From: Gemmatimonadota bacterium
Lineage (GTDB): Bacteria > Gemmatimonadota > Gemmatimonadetes > Longimicrobiales > Gaopeijiaceae
Direction: 5' to 3'
Length of the DNA stretch: 34,839 nucleotides
Assembly (NCBI GenBank): GCA_012267435.1
Contig: JAAXGM010000030.1
Coordinates: 2,653-37,491 of the forward strand
Shown here: piece after piece, positions 12,030-19,296 of the stretch
Numbering within the stretch: position 1 is the stretch's first letter
Layout: each line of letters starts with the position of its first letter
Notes under the pieces: generated by a model
Seen by the model: the letters and a program-made list of their open reading frames with translations, nothing else
Databases searched by the model: none
What the model was told of the DNA's origin: nothing
Translations under genes and position numbers: made by a program

Positions 12030-12886
12030 GGCGCCCTCGCCGTCTTCGGGTGCGACCCTCCGCTCCGGGACGCGAGACGGACCATCGCCGTCACCGCCGC
12101 CGCGATCAGCAGGAGGCTGATGACCTGCGCGATGGTCAGGGTGCCCAGGAAGCGGTCGTCCTTGGCGCGTACGAACTCGACCAGGAAGCGGGCGGCCGAG
12201 GCCAGCGCCAGCCACAGCGCAAACACCCAGCCGTGAGGATGTGCGCTGTTCCGGAGACGCCAGACGATGGCGAAGATCACCAGTGCCATGGCGATCTCGT
12301 AGAGCTGCGTGGGATGTACCGGCACGATCTGTCCGTAGGTTTCCACAAGGGCCGGGTCCACCTCGATACCGAAACGCGCCAGGTTGTCCACCGAACTGGG
12401 GGGTGAACCCTGCGGAAAACGGATTCCCACCCAGGAAGCCGTCGGGCGGCCGTAGTCGTCCCCGACCAGGAAGCACCCGAGTCGCCCCACCGCGTACGCC
12501 ATCGCCATGCTCGGGGCGGTCAGATCGAGGGTCTGGCGCACCGGCAGGCCGAGTCTCCTCATCTGGTACAGGACCGCCACGGTTCCGCCCAGGAAGCCCC
12601 CGTACCACACCAGCCCGCCGCGCGCGAAGAGGAAGCGCGGATTCTCGATGAGCCTCGGGAAGTTCAGAAACACGTAGTAGAGCTTGGCTCCGACGATTCC
12701 CCCGATCACAGCGGCGAACACGAGGTCCCAGGCGTGGTCGGGCTGGATGCCGGTCTCGCTCATCCGTGCGCGCAGCAGGTAGCCGGCCGCCAGGAAGGCG
12801 AGAAAGAGCATGACGCCGAAGGAGGTGACCGGCTCTCCGCCGAGCAGCGGCACCCATTCGGGAAAGCGAAACAGGATTGGATACAC
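12026..12886 (-). CDS. lgt: Prolipoprotein diacylglyceryl transferase
   Basis: Lgt transfers diacylglycerol from phosphatidylglycerol to the lipobox cysteine of prelipoproteins in the cytoplasmic membrane, the first step of lipoprotein maturation. The 286 residues contain about seven hydrophobic segments. The Lgt signature GRLGCFLVGDDYGRPT is near residues 143-158, HPTQLYE is near 196-202, and the conserved GGLVWYGGFLGG is near 89-100. The start is GTG with GGGGA four bases upstream. The stop overlaps the phosphoesterase gene. A gap of 89 bp separates it from tsaD. Confidence 0.96.
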   Translation of the reverse strand: MYPILFRFPEWVPLLGGEPVTSFGVMLFLAFLAAGYLLRARMSETGIQPDHAWDLVFAAVIGGIVGAKLYYVFLNFPRLIENPRFLFARGGLVWYGGFLGGTVAVLYQMRRLGLPVRQTLDLTAPSMAMAYAVGRLGCFLVGDDYGRPTASWVGIRFPQGSPPSSVDNLARFGIEVDPALVETYGQIVPVHPTQLYEIAMALVIFAIVWRLRNSAHPHGWVFALWLALASAARFLVEFVRAKDDRFLGTLTIAQVISLLLIAAAVTAMVRLASRSGGSHPKTARAP

Positions 12887-12917
12887 GGTTCCCCAGCGGG
12901 TTCAGGGTGGCGTTGGG

Positions 12918-12944
12918 CCGGCGCGCCGGTGAGTTGGGCGCGCC
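12918..12944 (-). repeat. Twin GGCGCGCC palindromes able to form a GC stem-loop between tsaD and lgt
   Basis: A perfect 12-bp palindrome, CCGGCGCGCCGG (12918-12929), is followed nine bases beyond its inner 8-mer by a second GGCGCGCC (12937-12944). Both are preceded by GTTGGGC on the plus strand. Because each 8-mer is self-complementary, the two copies can pair with each other in the transcript around a 9-nt loop. There is no T tract, so a classical terminator is not supported. It occupies most of the 89-bp tsaD-lgt gap, in which I see no gene. Confidence 0.35.
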
Positions 12945-12975
12945 GCCCCGCACAGGGTTGCGGGAGCGCGGCGGG

Positions 12976-14019
12976 TCATTCGCGCAGCCCGGGGAACGGG
13001 AGCGAAGCGTCGGCCGAGAGGTCCAGGTCCGAACTCTCTCCCAGGCCCAGGCGAAAAGCCGCTGCCCGCGCGACCATGGCCCCGTTGTCCACCGACAATC
13101 GGGGGGTCGCGTGAAAAAGCTGTACTTCGGGGGGGTGCCGCCTGCGCAACTCCCGGCGCAAGGCGCTGTTTGCCGACACGCCCCCGGCCACCAGGATCCT
13201 GTCGGTGCCCGTACGCTCCACCGCCTGCGCCGCTCGGGTCGCAAGGACGTCGTTGACGGCGGCCTGAAAGGATGCGGCCACATGGGCGCGTTCGGCGCCG
13301 AGGCCGCCGTTGGCCTCGAGTTCGCCAACCTGGGTCGCGACGGCCGTCTTGAGTCCGCTGAAGGAGAAGTCCAGAGCCTCCGTCGCGCCCGGCTTTCCGG
13401 AGGATGCGAGCAACGGCCGCGGGAACGAATACCGCTCCGGGTCCCCTTCGGTCGCGAGCGCCTCGAGCGGCGCTCCACCTGGATAAGGCAGCCCGAGCAG
13501 GCGCGCCACCTTGTCGAACGCTTCCCCGGCCGCGTCGTCGCGGGTTCGCCCGAGCAGTTGATACCTGCCCCAGGCGGTGGCGTGGAGGAGCAGGGTGTGC
13601 CCCCCGGAGACCAGAAGCGCCACAAACGGCGGTTCCGCGGCGGGATCCTCGATATGGGGGGCGAACAGATGGGCCTCCATGTGGTGCACGCCCACGATGG
13701 GAACCCCCGAGGCGTAGGCGGCCGCCTTCGCCCAGCACACCCCCACCAGCAGGGCTCCGATAAGGCCGGGCCCGGCAGTGACGCCGATGCCATCGAGTTC
13801 CGCCAGCATGCATCCGGCATCGTCCAGCGCACGGCCCACCACGTCGTCCACCACCTGCAGATGAGCCCGCGCCGCGAGCTCCGGAACCACGCCGCCGTAG
13901 ACGGCGTGCATGTCCTGGGAGAGGATCACGTGCGCGCGCAGATCGTGGGCGCCATGAAGCACGGCCGCGGAGGTTTCGTCGCAACTGGTCTCGATGCCGA
14001 GTACGAGGAGATCGCTCAC
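12976..14019 (-). CDS. tsaD: tRNA N6-adenosine threonylcarbamoyltransferase (t6A synthesis)
   Basis: TsaD (Kae1/YgjD) is the catalytic subunit that moves threonylcarbamoyl from TC-AMP to A37 of ANN-decoding tRNAs. The 347-residue length is normal. Visible motifs include GIETSCDETS at the N-terminus, YGGVVPELAARAH near 41-53, the metal-binding HHMEAHLFAP near 112-121 (HxxxH), VSGGHTLL near 137-144, and NGAMVARAA near the C-terminus with the family's final metal aspartate region. TsaB, TsaC and TsaE are not in the window. The start is GTG, overlapping the stop of the YbbR gene as GTGA. Confidence 0.97.
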   Translation of the reverse strand: MSDLLVLGIETSCDETSAAVLHGAHDLRAHVILSQDMHAVYGGVVPELAARAHLQVVDDVVGRALDDAGCMLAELDGIGVTAGPGLIGALLVGVCWAKAAAYASGVPIVGVHHMEAHLFAPHIEDPAAEPPFVALLVSGGHTLLLHATAWGRYQLLGRTRDDAAGEAFDKVARLLGLPYPGGAPLEALATEGDPERYSFPRPLLASSGKPGATEALDFSFSGLKTAVATQVGELEANGGLGAERAHVAASFQAAVNDVLATRAAQAVERTGTDRILVAGGVSANSALRRELRRRHPPEVQLFHATPRLSVDNGAMVARAAAFRLGLGESSDLDLSADASLPFPGLRE

Positions 14020-14759
14020 CGCCCCTGGGACCCCTCTCGGTTGGCCAGCTCGACCCGCACCTCGACCGTGTCCGGCGAGAAGCTGATCAGTTCGCCCGAG
14101 ACGCCGTTGCCGACGCCCACCCGCACCACCTGCGACTCCGCAATGCGCGAGAGGTCCACGGGATCGAGGCGAATCGCGCGCAGCTCCGCGACCCGGCTTG
14201 CCGGCCCCATGACCCGTATGGACGGAGGATACGCGGTGGGGGGCGCGGCCAGCGTCAGCTCGTCACGCGGGACGCCGACCACGGTGGGGGCAACGGGTAC
14301 CTCGACGGCCACCATGGGTTCGAAGGCGATGGCGACCGCGGCCGGCTCCACCGCCTCGACGACCACTCCCTCGATGCCCTGCAGGCGCACCCAGTTGCGA
14401 TCGATCACGAGGGACGTGTCCGCGGAGCCCACCGCATCCACCGGGACCATGATCGAGGGCTGGTTTCCGGCAAGGCGCAGGAGTTGCCGTGCGGTGCCCG
14501 CAAGCCGAACGGTCGCGCTCGAAGGCGTCGGGGTGCCGGCGACCGCCCACTGCGGATCGTTCAGTTGCACGCGAACCGGCACGCCGGCGAACGCCCGGCG
14601 CTCCGGCTGCTCCATCTGCACCACCACCCAGAGGACGACGGCGAGCGCCAGCGCGGCAAGCATCGGAGTCGAGTTTCGCCCCGACTCGGATGCCTGCCAT
14701 GGCAGCTTCAGCTTGCCAGCAGCCTCTGGATCAGTTCGAGGTTTTCCGGGGAATCCCAC
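14016..14759 (-). CDS. YbbR-domain protein (single membrane anchor, extracytoplasmic)
   Basis: The YbbR-type protein has an N-terminal membrane anchor (MLAALALAVVLWVVVQ) followed by YbbR-like beta-rich repeats, each with a conserved Val/Pro-rich strand pattern such as GVPVRVQL, VEVPVAPTVVGVP and ISFSPDTVEVRVEL. In Firmicutes YbbR (CdaR) regulates the diadenylate cyclase CdaA; no cdaA is adjacent here, so that role is not implied. The start is uncertain. GTG at 14759 has GGGAG seven bases upstream and yields 247 residues, but overlaps tlpA by 52 bp. ATG at 14663 would give 215 residues and lacks a clear Shine-Dalgarno. I prefer the upstream start because the residues just before the anchor (RNSTP) align with the usual pre-anchor segment of the family. 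Confidence 0.78.
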   Translation of the reverse strand: MGFPGKPRTDPEAAGKLKLPWQASESGRNSTPMLAALALAVVLWVVVQMEQPERRAFAGVPVRVQLNDPQWAVAGTPTPSSATVRLAGTARQLLRLAGNQPSIMVPVDAVGSADTSLVIDRNWVRLQGIEGVVVEAVEPAAVAIAFEPMVAVEVPVAPTVVGVPRDELTLAAPPTAYPPSIRVMGPASRVAELRAIRLDPVDLSRIAESQVVRVGVGNGVSGELISFSPDTVEVRVELANREGSQGR

Positions 14760-15265
14760 TCGGTTGCTCCCGCGATCTTCTTGTAGATGACCCCGTCCTT
14801 GCCGATCAGGAAGGACTCGGGGACCCCAGTGGTTCGGTAGGTCTGCCGGATCCGCCCGGAGGCGTCGTGCAGGATCCCGAAAGTGAGCCCGTGCTCCTGG
14901 ACGAAGCGCGCCACGTCGCCACCGGGATTGCCCGCCTCGTCGCGCTCGCCCCGCGCGGCGTCCACGCTAACCGCGAGGATGTCGAACGGCTGGTCCTCGA
15001 GTTGCTCGTACAGGCGCTGCATCGAGGGCATCTCCACAATGCAGGGGCCGCACCAGGTAGCCCAGATGTTGACCAGCACCACCCGGCCGCGATGGTCCTC
15101 GAGGGAAACGGGGTTCCCCTGGAGGTCGGAGATCGTGAAGGCCGGGGCGTCGGTCCCCAGGCCGACGGGCTGAAACCGTCCTCGGCCCGCCCAGGCCATG
15201 AGGACGAGCGCACCAGCCCCCAGCACGGCCACCAGATACGGAATGCGCGAAGGTCTGTGGGTCAT
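14708..15265 (-). CDS. TlpA/ResA-like thiol-disulfide oxidoreductase, membrane-anchored
   Basis: The 185-residue protein has one N-terminal hydrophobic segment (residues ~9-26) and then an AhpC-TSA/thioredoxin-like domain facing the periplasm. The redox motif is WCGPC at residues 71-75 in the context VNIWATWCGPCIVEMP, typical of TlpA, ResA and CcmG. The cis-proline region is TTGVPESFLIGKDG. Such proteins reduce disulfides in apocytochrome c or other envelope proteins; no cytochrome c maturation gene is nearby, so the partner is unknown. The ATG is preceded by a GAGAGG-like sequence. A 64-bp gap separates it from the PASTA gene; that gap has a short AT-rich stretch around 15305-15325 but no convincing promoter hexamers. 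Confidence 0.9.
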   Translation of the reverse strand: MTHRPSRIPYLVAVLGAGALVLMAWAGRGRFQPVGLGTDAPAFTISDLQGNPVSLEDHRGRVVLVNIWATWCGPCIVEMPSMQRLYEQLEDQPFDILAVSVDAARGERDEAGNPGGDVARFVQEHGLTFGILHDASGRIRQTYRTTGVPESFLIGKDGVIYKKIAGATEWDSPENLELIQRLLAS

Positions 15266-15329
15266 GTCGACGGCCTCTCGGAGCCAGCGGATCCAGCCTG
15301 CAACGATACCACTCTTATCTTGTTCCCGC

Positions 15330-16214
15330 TCATGGTGATTGTTCCTGGGCTCCGGCCGTGTCGGGCCGTGGGAGGTCGACCGGCAGCAGCGCGCGGTCGC
15401 CGATCACCAGCCGCACTTCGGACCCCACTTCCACAGTGCCCGCCGGGGGCGGGTCCTGCTCGATCACCACGCCCGGCTCCATTCCCGTGGGCGATTCCAG
15501 TTCGATCTCGGTCACGAAGAGTCCGAGGGAATCGAGCAGGAGGACGGCTTCCTGCTCGGTCAGCCCGAGCAGGAACGGCATTTCCACCACCGGTGGCCCC
15601 ATGCTGATCGCGAGCCGCACCTCGAAGGGCAGGATCACGTCGGTTCCCGCCTCCGGTTCCATGCCGACCACTTCGCCCGCGGGCTCCTCGCCCTCCACGG
15701 TGTCCACGGCGACCGAAAAGCCGGTCGCTCCGAGGAGGATGCGCGCCCTCCGCTCGTGTTGGCCGAGCATGTCGGGGACGGCGCGGTGTTCCTGACCCAG
15801 GCTGATTGCGAGCTCGATGGCGGCTCCCGGAAGGGCGAGCTGGCCGGGCAGCGGGCTCTGACCCAGGACGGAGCCGGTGGAGGCGGAGGGGTGGTACATC
15901 GAGTCGATCGCGCCCAGTGCGAGCTCCGCCGCTTCGGCGCGGGTCGCGGCGTCCTCCAGGTCGAGTCCGATCAGATCGGGCACGCCCAGCAGGTCCGGAG
16001 GCGGAGCGGGCACGGGGAATACGACCCGAGTGGCCACCACGTAGCCGAGACCGAACATCACGGTCAGCAGAACGGCGCCGCGCAGCACGCGCCCGAAGGG
16101 GCCGGGCGGACGCCTTCCCCGGGAGCTGCGGCGTCTCTTCCTTCCCGTGGAACGGCGCTTGCGACGGGCGCCGCGGGCCGGCCTGCGCCGACCGATCGAG
16201 CTTCCCAGCCTCAT
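15330..16214 (-). CDS. Stand-alone PASTA-repeat membrane protein with Arg-rich cytoplasmic tail
   Basis: This is a 294-residue bitopic protein. The first 45 residues contain 20 Arg/Lys and no acidic residue. A transmembrane helix follows at ~46-65 (VLLTVMFGLGYVVATRVVF), then three PASTA repeats at about 75-145, 145-210 and 215-280. Each begins with a short VPDLIG / VPDMLG / MPFLLG strand and contains the QxPxPG-type turn (GQSPLPGQ, GMEPEAGT, EQDPPPAGT). PASTA repeats bind muropeptides or glycan in Ser/Thr kinases and penicillin-binding proteins, but there is no kinase or transpeptidase domain here. The start ATG at 16214 overlaps the rsmB stop as ATGA. The upstream continuation of the frame is rsmB in another frame and was rejected. 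Confidence 0.85.
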   Translation of the reverse strand: MRLGSSIGRRRPARGARRKRRSTGRKRRRSSRGRRPPGPFGRVLRGAVLLTVMFGLGYVVATRVVFPVPAPPPDLLGVPDLIGLDLEDAATRAEAAELALGAIDSMYHPSASTGSVLGQSPLPGQLALPGAAIELAISLGQEHRAVPDMLGQHERRARILLGATGFSVAVDTVEGEEPAGEVVGMEPEAGTDVILPFEVRLAISMGPPVVEMPFLLGLTEQEAVLLLDSLGLFVTEIELESPTGMEPGVVIEQDPPPAGTVEVGSEVRLVIGDRALLPVDLPRPDTAGAQEQSP

Positions 16215-17521
16215 CGGACTCTCCGCATGCGCGCCGCGAAGGCGCCGTCGAAACCGGTGCTCTGCGGCAGGACGCGCAGATGGCCGCGGTCGTCCAGAAC
16301 GCGCGGATCCATGTCTTCGGGAGCTTCCAGGCGGAATTCGGGGTGCTGGCTCAGGAATCCCTCCACGACTTCGTCGTTTTCCTCTGGCTCCAATGTACAC
16401 GTGGAGTACACCAGAAGTCCCCCCGCGGGAACGGCGCGGGATGCGCCCGCGAGCAGCCGGGACTGCACGCCGGCCAGGCTCACGGGATCCGTCTCGGTCA
16501 GGCGCCATCTGGCGTCGGGGCGGCGAGCCAGGGTGCCCGTGCCGCTGCACGGCGCATCCAACAGAACGAGGTCGGCTCCGCGCACGGGTGCTGATCCGGC
16601 GTCCGCGACCACGGTGCCCACGGGGGCCCCGAGGCGGGAGGCGGACGCGGTCATGAGCTTCAGGCGGGGCGGGGAAAGGTCGGCTGCGAGCACGTATCCG
16701 GCGCGTTCCGAGAGCACCAGCGCCTTGCCCCCGGGGGCTGCGCACAGGTCGGCCACCAGGGCGCCCGCAGGTGGGTCGGCGTAGCGCGCCACCAGCGCGG
16801 CGCCGGGGTCTTGGATGACGCCGGGCACGGCCCCGATCACGCGCGCCGGGTCGGTCCCGGCCGCGAGGCGCACGCAACCGGAGCCGAGCCCGGCTTCGGC
16901 GGCGGTCATGCCGGCGGCGCGCAGGCGGTCGAGAGCGTGTTCGACCTCGACGCCCACGGGGCGGAAAAAGAGCCCCGGGATGCGGTTGTCGTGCCGCAGC
17001 AGCGCCTCGGTGGCGAACGCTCCCCAGCGCGCCAGCCAGCGCCGCACCAGCCAGCGGGGATGGGAGTGCCAGTGCGTGAGGTGGCCCTCCAGGTCGACCT
17101 CGCGGCTGGGGAAGGCGTCCACGCGCGACCCCGCGCGCGCCGAGGCGCGCAGGACGGCGTTGACCAGCCCCGCAGCCCCTCCCGCACCGGTCGCGCGCGC
17201 CAGTTCCACCGTGGACGACACGGCGGCGTACGAGGGTACGCCCTCCATGTGGTGCAGCTGGTACGCGCCCATGCGCAGCAGGTCGAGGACCGCCGGATCG
17301 AGGCGCTCGAGCCCCCGGCGCGCGTGTAGCGTGATCGCGTAGTCGAGACGGCCGCGCAGCCGCGCCACCCCGTAGGCAAGGGCGTGGACCCAGTGCCGGT
17401 CGCGGGGGAGCAGGGCGCCCGCGCGCGTGTCCAGGGCGCGGTCCAGGCGCTGGCCCCGGGCGCAGGCGCGCAGCACCCGGTAGGCGACCCTTCTGGCATC
17501 GCGCGATCCGCCGGCGCCCAT
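16211..17521 (-). CDS. rsmB: 16S rRNA m5C967 methyltransferase (RsmB/Sun family)
   Basis: RsmB methylates C967 of 16S rRNA with S-adenosylmethionine. The 436-residue product has an N-terminal NusB-like RNA-binding domain (residues ~1-140, including the RMGAYQLHHMEGVPSYAAV segment) and a Rossmann methyltransferase domain. SAM motif I is LCAAPGGKAL, motif IV is LLDAPCSGTG (the release cysteine) and motif VI is VYSTCTLEPEEN (the nucleophilic cysteine). The ATG at 17521 is 14 bp after thiG; the longer upstream frame lies in thiG and was rejected. No strong Shine-Dalgarno is visible (GCGCGCGGCGA upstream). In many bacteria rsmB directly follows def-fmt; here three thiamine genes intervene. Confidence 0.93.
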   Translation of the reverse strand: MGAGGSRDARRVAYRVLRACARGQRLDRALDTRAGALLPRDRHWVHALAYGVARLRGRLDYAITLHARRGLERLDPAVLDLLRMGAYQLHHMEGVPSYAAVSSTVELARATGAGGAAGLVNAVLRASARAGSRVDAFPSREVDLEGHLTHWHSHPRWLVRRWLARWGAFATEALLRHDNRIPGLFFRPVGVEVEHALDRLRAAGMTAAEAGLGSGCVRLAAGTDPARVIGAVPGVIQDPGAALVARYADPPAGALVADLCAAPGGKALVLSERAGYVLAADLSPPRLKLMTASASRLGAPVGTVVADAGSAPVRGADLVLLDAPCSGTGTLARRPDARWRLTETDPVSLAGVQSRLLAGASRAVPAGGLLVYSTCTLEPEENDEVVEGFLSQHPEFRLEAPEDMDPRVLDDRGHLRVLPQSTGFDGAFAARMRRVR

Positions 17522-17535
17522 TCGCCGCGCGCGCG

Positions 17536-18366
17536 CTACTCCGGCAGCGGGGGGGAGGAGGGGACCGCCACCTCGCGCGTGGGCATCCGGCCAGCCAGGT
17601 AGGCGCGCCGCCCCGCGACTACCGCCTCCCGCATCGCGGCCGCCATGCGCACGGGATCGCGGGCCGCCGCGATGGCGGTGTTCATGAGCACGCCGTCCAC
17701 CCCCTGCTCCATGGTGAGGCAGGCATCCGAGGCGGTGCCCACCCCGGCGTCCACGACGATGGGGACGTCGCATCGGTCCTTGATCGCGCGCACGTAGTAC
17801 GGGTTGAGCAACCCGAGACCGCTCCCGATGGGGCTCGCCAGGGGCATCACCGCCACGCACCCCGCGTCCTCCAGCCGAAGGGCGGTGATGAGGTCCTCGT
17901 TGGTGTAGGCCATCACCTTGAACCCCTCACCCACGAGCACCCGGGCGGCTTCGAGGGTCGCCTGGGTGTCCGGAAGCAGGGTGGCCTCGTCGCCGATCAC
18001 CTCCAGCTTCAGCCAATCGTTGAACCCCGCGGCGCGCGCCAGCCTCGCGTAGCGGATCGCGTCGTCGGCGGTGTGGCAGCCCGCGGTGTTGGCGAGGAGG
18101 AAGAACTCCTCGGGGTCGAGATGGTGGAGGATGCCCTCCTCCCGGGTGCGGTCGAGGTCCACCCGCCGCACCGCCACCGTCACCATGTCCGTGCCGCTGG
18201 CGCGGATGGCCCGCACCATGGTTTCGTTGTCGGAATACTTGCCGGTCCCCACGATCAGGCGGGAGCTGAACTCCCGGCCCCCGACCACGAATGGGGTGTC
18301 GGCGCTCGCATGTGTAGACATCGCCGCATCTTCGCTCCCGCCGCCGTGACTGGTATCTACTGACAT
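17536..18366 (-). CDS. thiG: Thiazole synthase
   Basis: ThiG condenses deoxyxylulose-5-phosphate, dehydroglycine and ThiS-thiocarboxylate into the thiazole phosphate of thiamine. The family signature is clear: LIVGTGKYSDNETM near the N-terminus, the Schiff-base lysine in WLKLEVIGD, TLLPD, the phosphate-binding segment MPLASPIGSGLGL, and DAGVGTASDA...DGVLMNTAIA near the C-terminus. The length of 276 is slightly above the usual ~255-265. Two starts are possible. ATG at 18366 lies inside an AT-rich direct repeat and has no Shine-Dalgarno. ATG at 18321 (MSTHASADTP, 261 residues) has GGGAG 13 bases upstream and matches the family length better. I list the longer form but consider the shorter one about equally likely. 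Confidence 0.94.
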   Translation of the reverse strand: MSVDTSHGGGSEDAAMSTHASADTPFVVGGREFSSRLIVGTGKYSDNETMVRAIRASGTDMVTVAVRRVDLDRTREEGILHHLDPEEFFLLANTAGCHTADDAIRYARLARAAGFNDWLKLEVIGDEATLLPDTQATLEAARVLVGEGFKVMAYTNEDLITALRLEDAGCVAVMPLASPIGSGLGLLNPYYVRAIKDRCDVPIVVDAGVGTASDACLTMEQGVDGVLMNTAIAAARDPVRMAAAMREAVVAGRRAYLAGRMPTREVAVPSSPPLPE

Positions 18367-18382
18367 ATACTGTTATCTACTG
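18349..18382 (-). repeat. Tandem 14-bp direct repeats, 20-bp period, at the 5' end of thiG
   Basis: On the minus strand CAGTAGATAACAGT (18382-18369) and CAGTAGATACCAGT (18362-18349) differ at one position and are separated by ATATGT. The spacing from start to start is 20 bp, roughly two helical turns. The block is strikingly AT-rich against its surroundings. The spacer contains the upstream candidate thiG ATG and a weak TATATG hexamer. It could be an operator for a dimeric regulator or a promoter region within the operon; function is inference. The rest of the thiS-thiG gap (18383-18451) shows no gene and no THI-box riboswitch consensus. Confidence 0.6.
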
Positions 18383-18451
18383 GAGTTATTGGGCTGGGCG
18401 GGGTGACGGGCTTCCAGTTTCGCTCCCCGCGGCTCCCGAGCGGCGGAGGCG

Positions 18452-18664
18452 TCACCCGCCGCCCACGAAGTGGACCAGCTCCAGTTGGTCGCCCTCGCTC
18501 AGACGCACCGCGGCGTAGCTGTCGCGGGCGAGAATCTCCCGGTTGCGTTCGACGACCACCATCCCCGGAACCAGGCCCAACTCGTCGAGGAGATCGGATA
18601 CGGTGATGTCCGCGGCCACCTCCCGTTCCTTTCCGTTCAGCCGGATCGTCACCTTGCCGTCCAT
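18452..18664 (-). CDS. thiS: Thiamine biosynthesis sulfur carrier protein
   Basis: ThiS is the ubiquitin-like sulfur donor to ThiG; its C-terminal glycine is adenylated by ThiF and converted to a thiocarboxylate. The 70-residue length is typical. The N-terminus TIRLNGKERE is the family's beta hairpin, SDLLDELGL is the conserved helix, VVERNREIL follows, and the protein ends in HFVGGG, supplying the required terminal Gly-Gly. I chose ATG at 18664 (11 bp after thiE). A GTG at 18679 that would overlap the thiE stop as GTGA is an alternative and adds five residues. No thiF is in the window. Confidence 0.92.
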   Translation of the reverse strand: MDGKVTIRLNGKEREVAADITVSDLLDELGLVPGMVVVERNREILARDSYAAVRLSEGDQLELVHFVGGG

Positions 18665-18675
18665 TCCGGTGGTTG

Positions 18676-19296
18676 TCACTCCTCGGCCCACGAGTCAAGA
18701 AAACGCCTCACGCCATCCCCGGGCGATGGCGCGTCCCACACGGCGCGGATCACCGCCACTCCGCGGGCCCCGGCCGAGAGCACCCGCGCCGTCCGTGCCG
18801 CGGTGATGCCACCGATGCCCACCACGGGTGCGCGGCTTGCGGCCGCGACGGCGCGCACCATGTCGATTCCGCCCGGCGCGACCCCGGCATGGGAGGGCGT
18901 CGCGAACACCGCTCCCGCAAAAAGATAATCGATCCGGCCGTGACCCCCACCCGCCTCGGCCGCCGAATGGACGGAGCGACCCACCCGGGCATCCGGTCCG
19001 AGAAGGCGGCGAGCGACCGCCGCCGGCATCGACCGGCCGCCCAGGTGAACTCGGTTGATGCCCAGCACCAGCGCCACGTCCACGCGATCGTTTACCACCA
19101 GCCGGGCGCCGGTTCGGCGCGCCGGGCGGATCAGGTCGGCGGCGGTCCGATACAGCGCTCGTCCCGAGGTGCGCGGCCCACGCACATGGAGGACGACCCG
19201 GGCGCCGCCCGCCTCCAGCACCTCGAGGGCCGCCGCACGAAAGTCCGTCCGCGCCAGGACGCGGTCGTCGGTAACGACGTGCAGTCGTGGAATCAT
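18676..19296 (-). CDS. thiE: Thiamine phosphate synthase / TenI family protein
   Basis: This 206-residue TIM-barrel protein either couples HMP-pyrophosphate with thiazole phosphate (ThiE) or isomerises the thiazole (TenI). Family features present are HVVTDD at the N-terminus, VVNDRVDVALVLG near 65-77, VHLGG, GRSVHSAAEA, PVVGIGGI and GVAVIRA. Differences from canonical ThiE are notable. The QxRxK pyrophosphate-binding segment reads HVRGP, so the lysine is missing, and the PTxTK loop reads ATPSHAG. GRSVHS is also seen in TenI. The assignment between ThiE and TenI is therefore open. The start overlaps the fmt stop as ATGA, and the neighbours thiS and thiG support a thiamine role. Confidence 0.82.
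   Translation of the reverse strand: MIPRLHVVTDDRVLARTDFRAAALEVLEAGGARVVLHVRGPRTSGRALYRTAADLIRPARRTGARLVVNDRVDVALVLGINRVHLGGRSMPAAVARRLLGPDARVGRSVHSAAEAGGGHGRIDYLFAGAVFATPSHAGVAPGGIDMVRAVAAASRAPVVGIGGITAARTARVLSAGARGVAVIRAVWDAPSPGDGVRRFLDSWAEE

Noticed and set aside
12877-14790. Long plus-strand open frame of 637 codons opposite tsaD and ybbR, and other long plus-strand frames (for example 82-1071, 2343-3638, 25511-27268, 30606-32033, 32400-33683)
   Set aside because: All lie antisense to genes with clear family motifs. Their translations are low-complexity Arg/Pro/Ala/Gly-rich or His-rich with no recognisable domain, as expected for shadow frames in very GC-rich DNA.
18383-18451. Possible THI-box (TPP) riboswitch in the thiS-thiG gap
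   Set aside because: I looked for the CTGAGA and ACCCTTTGAACCTGAT core segments on both strands and did not find them, and the gap is too short for the full aptamer.
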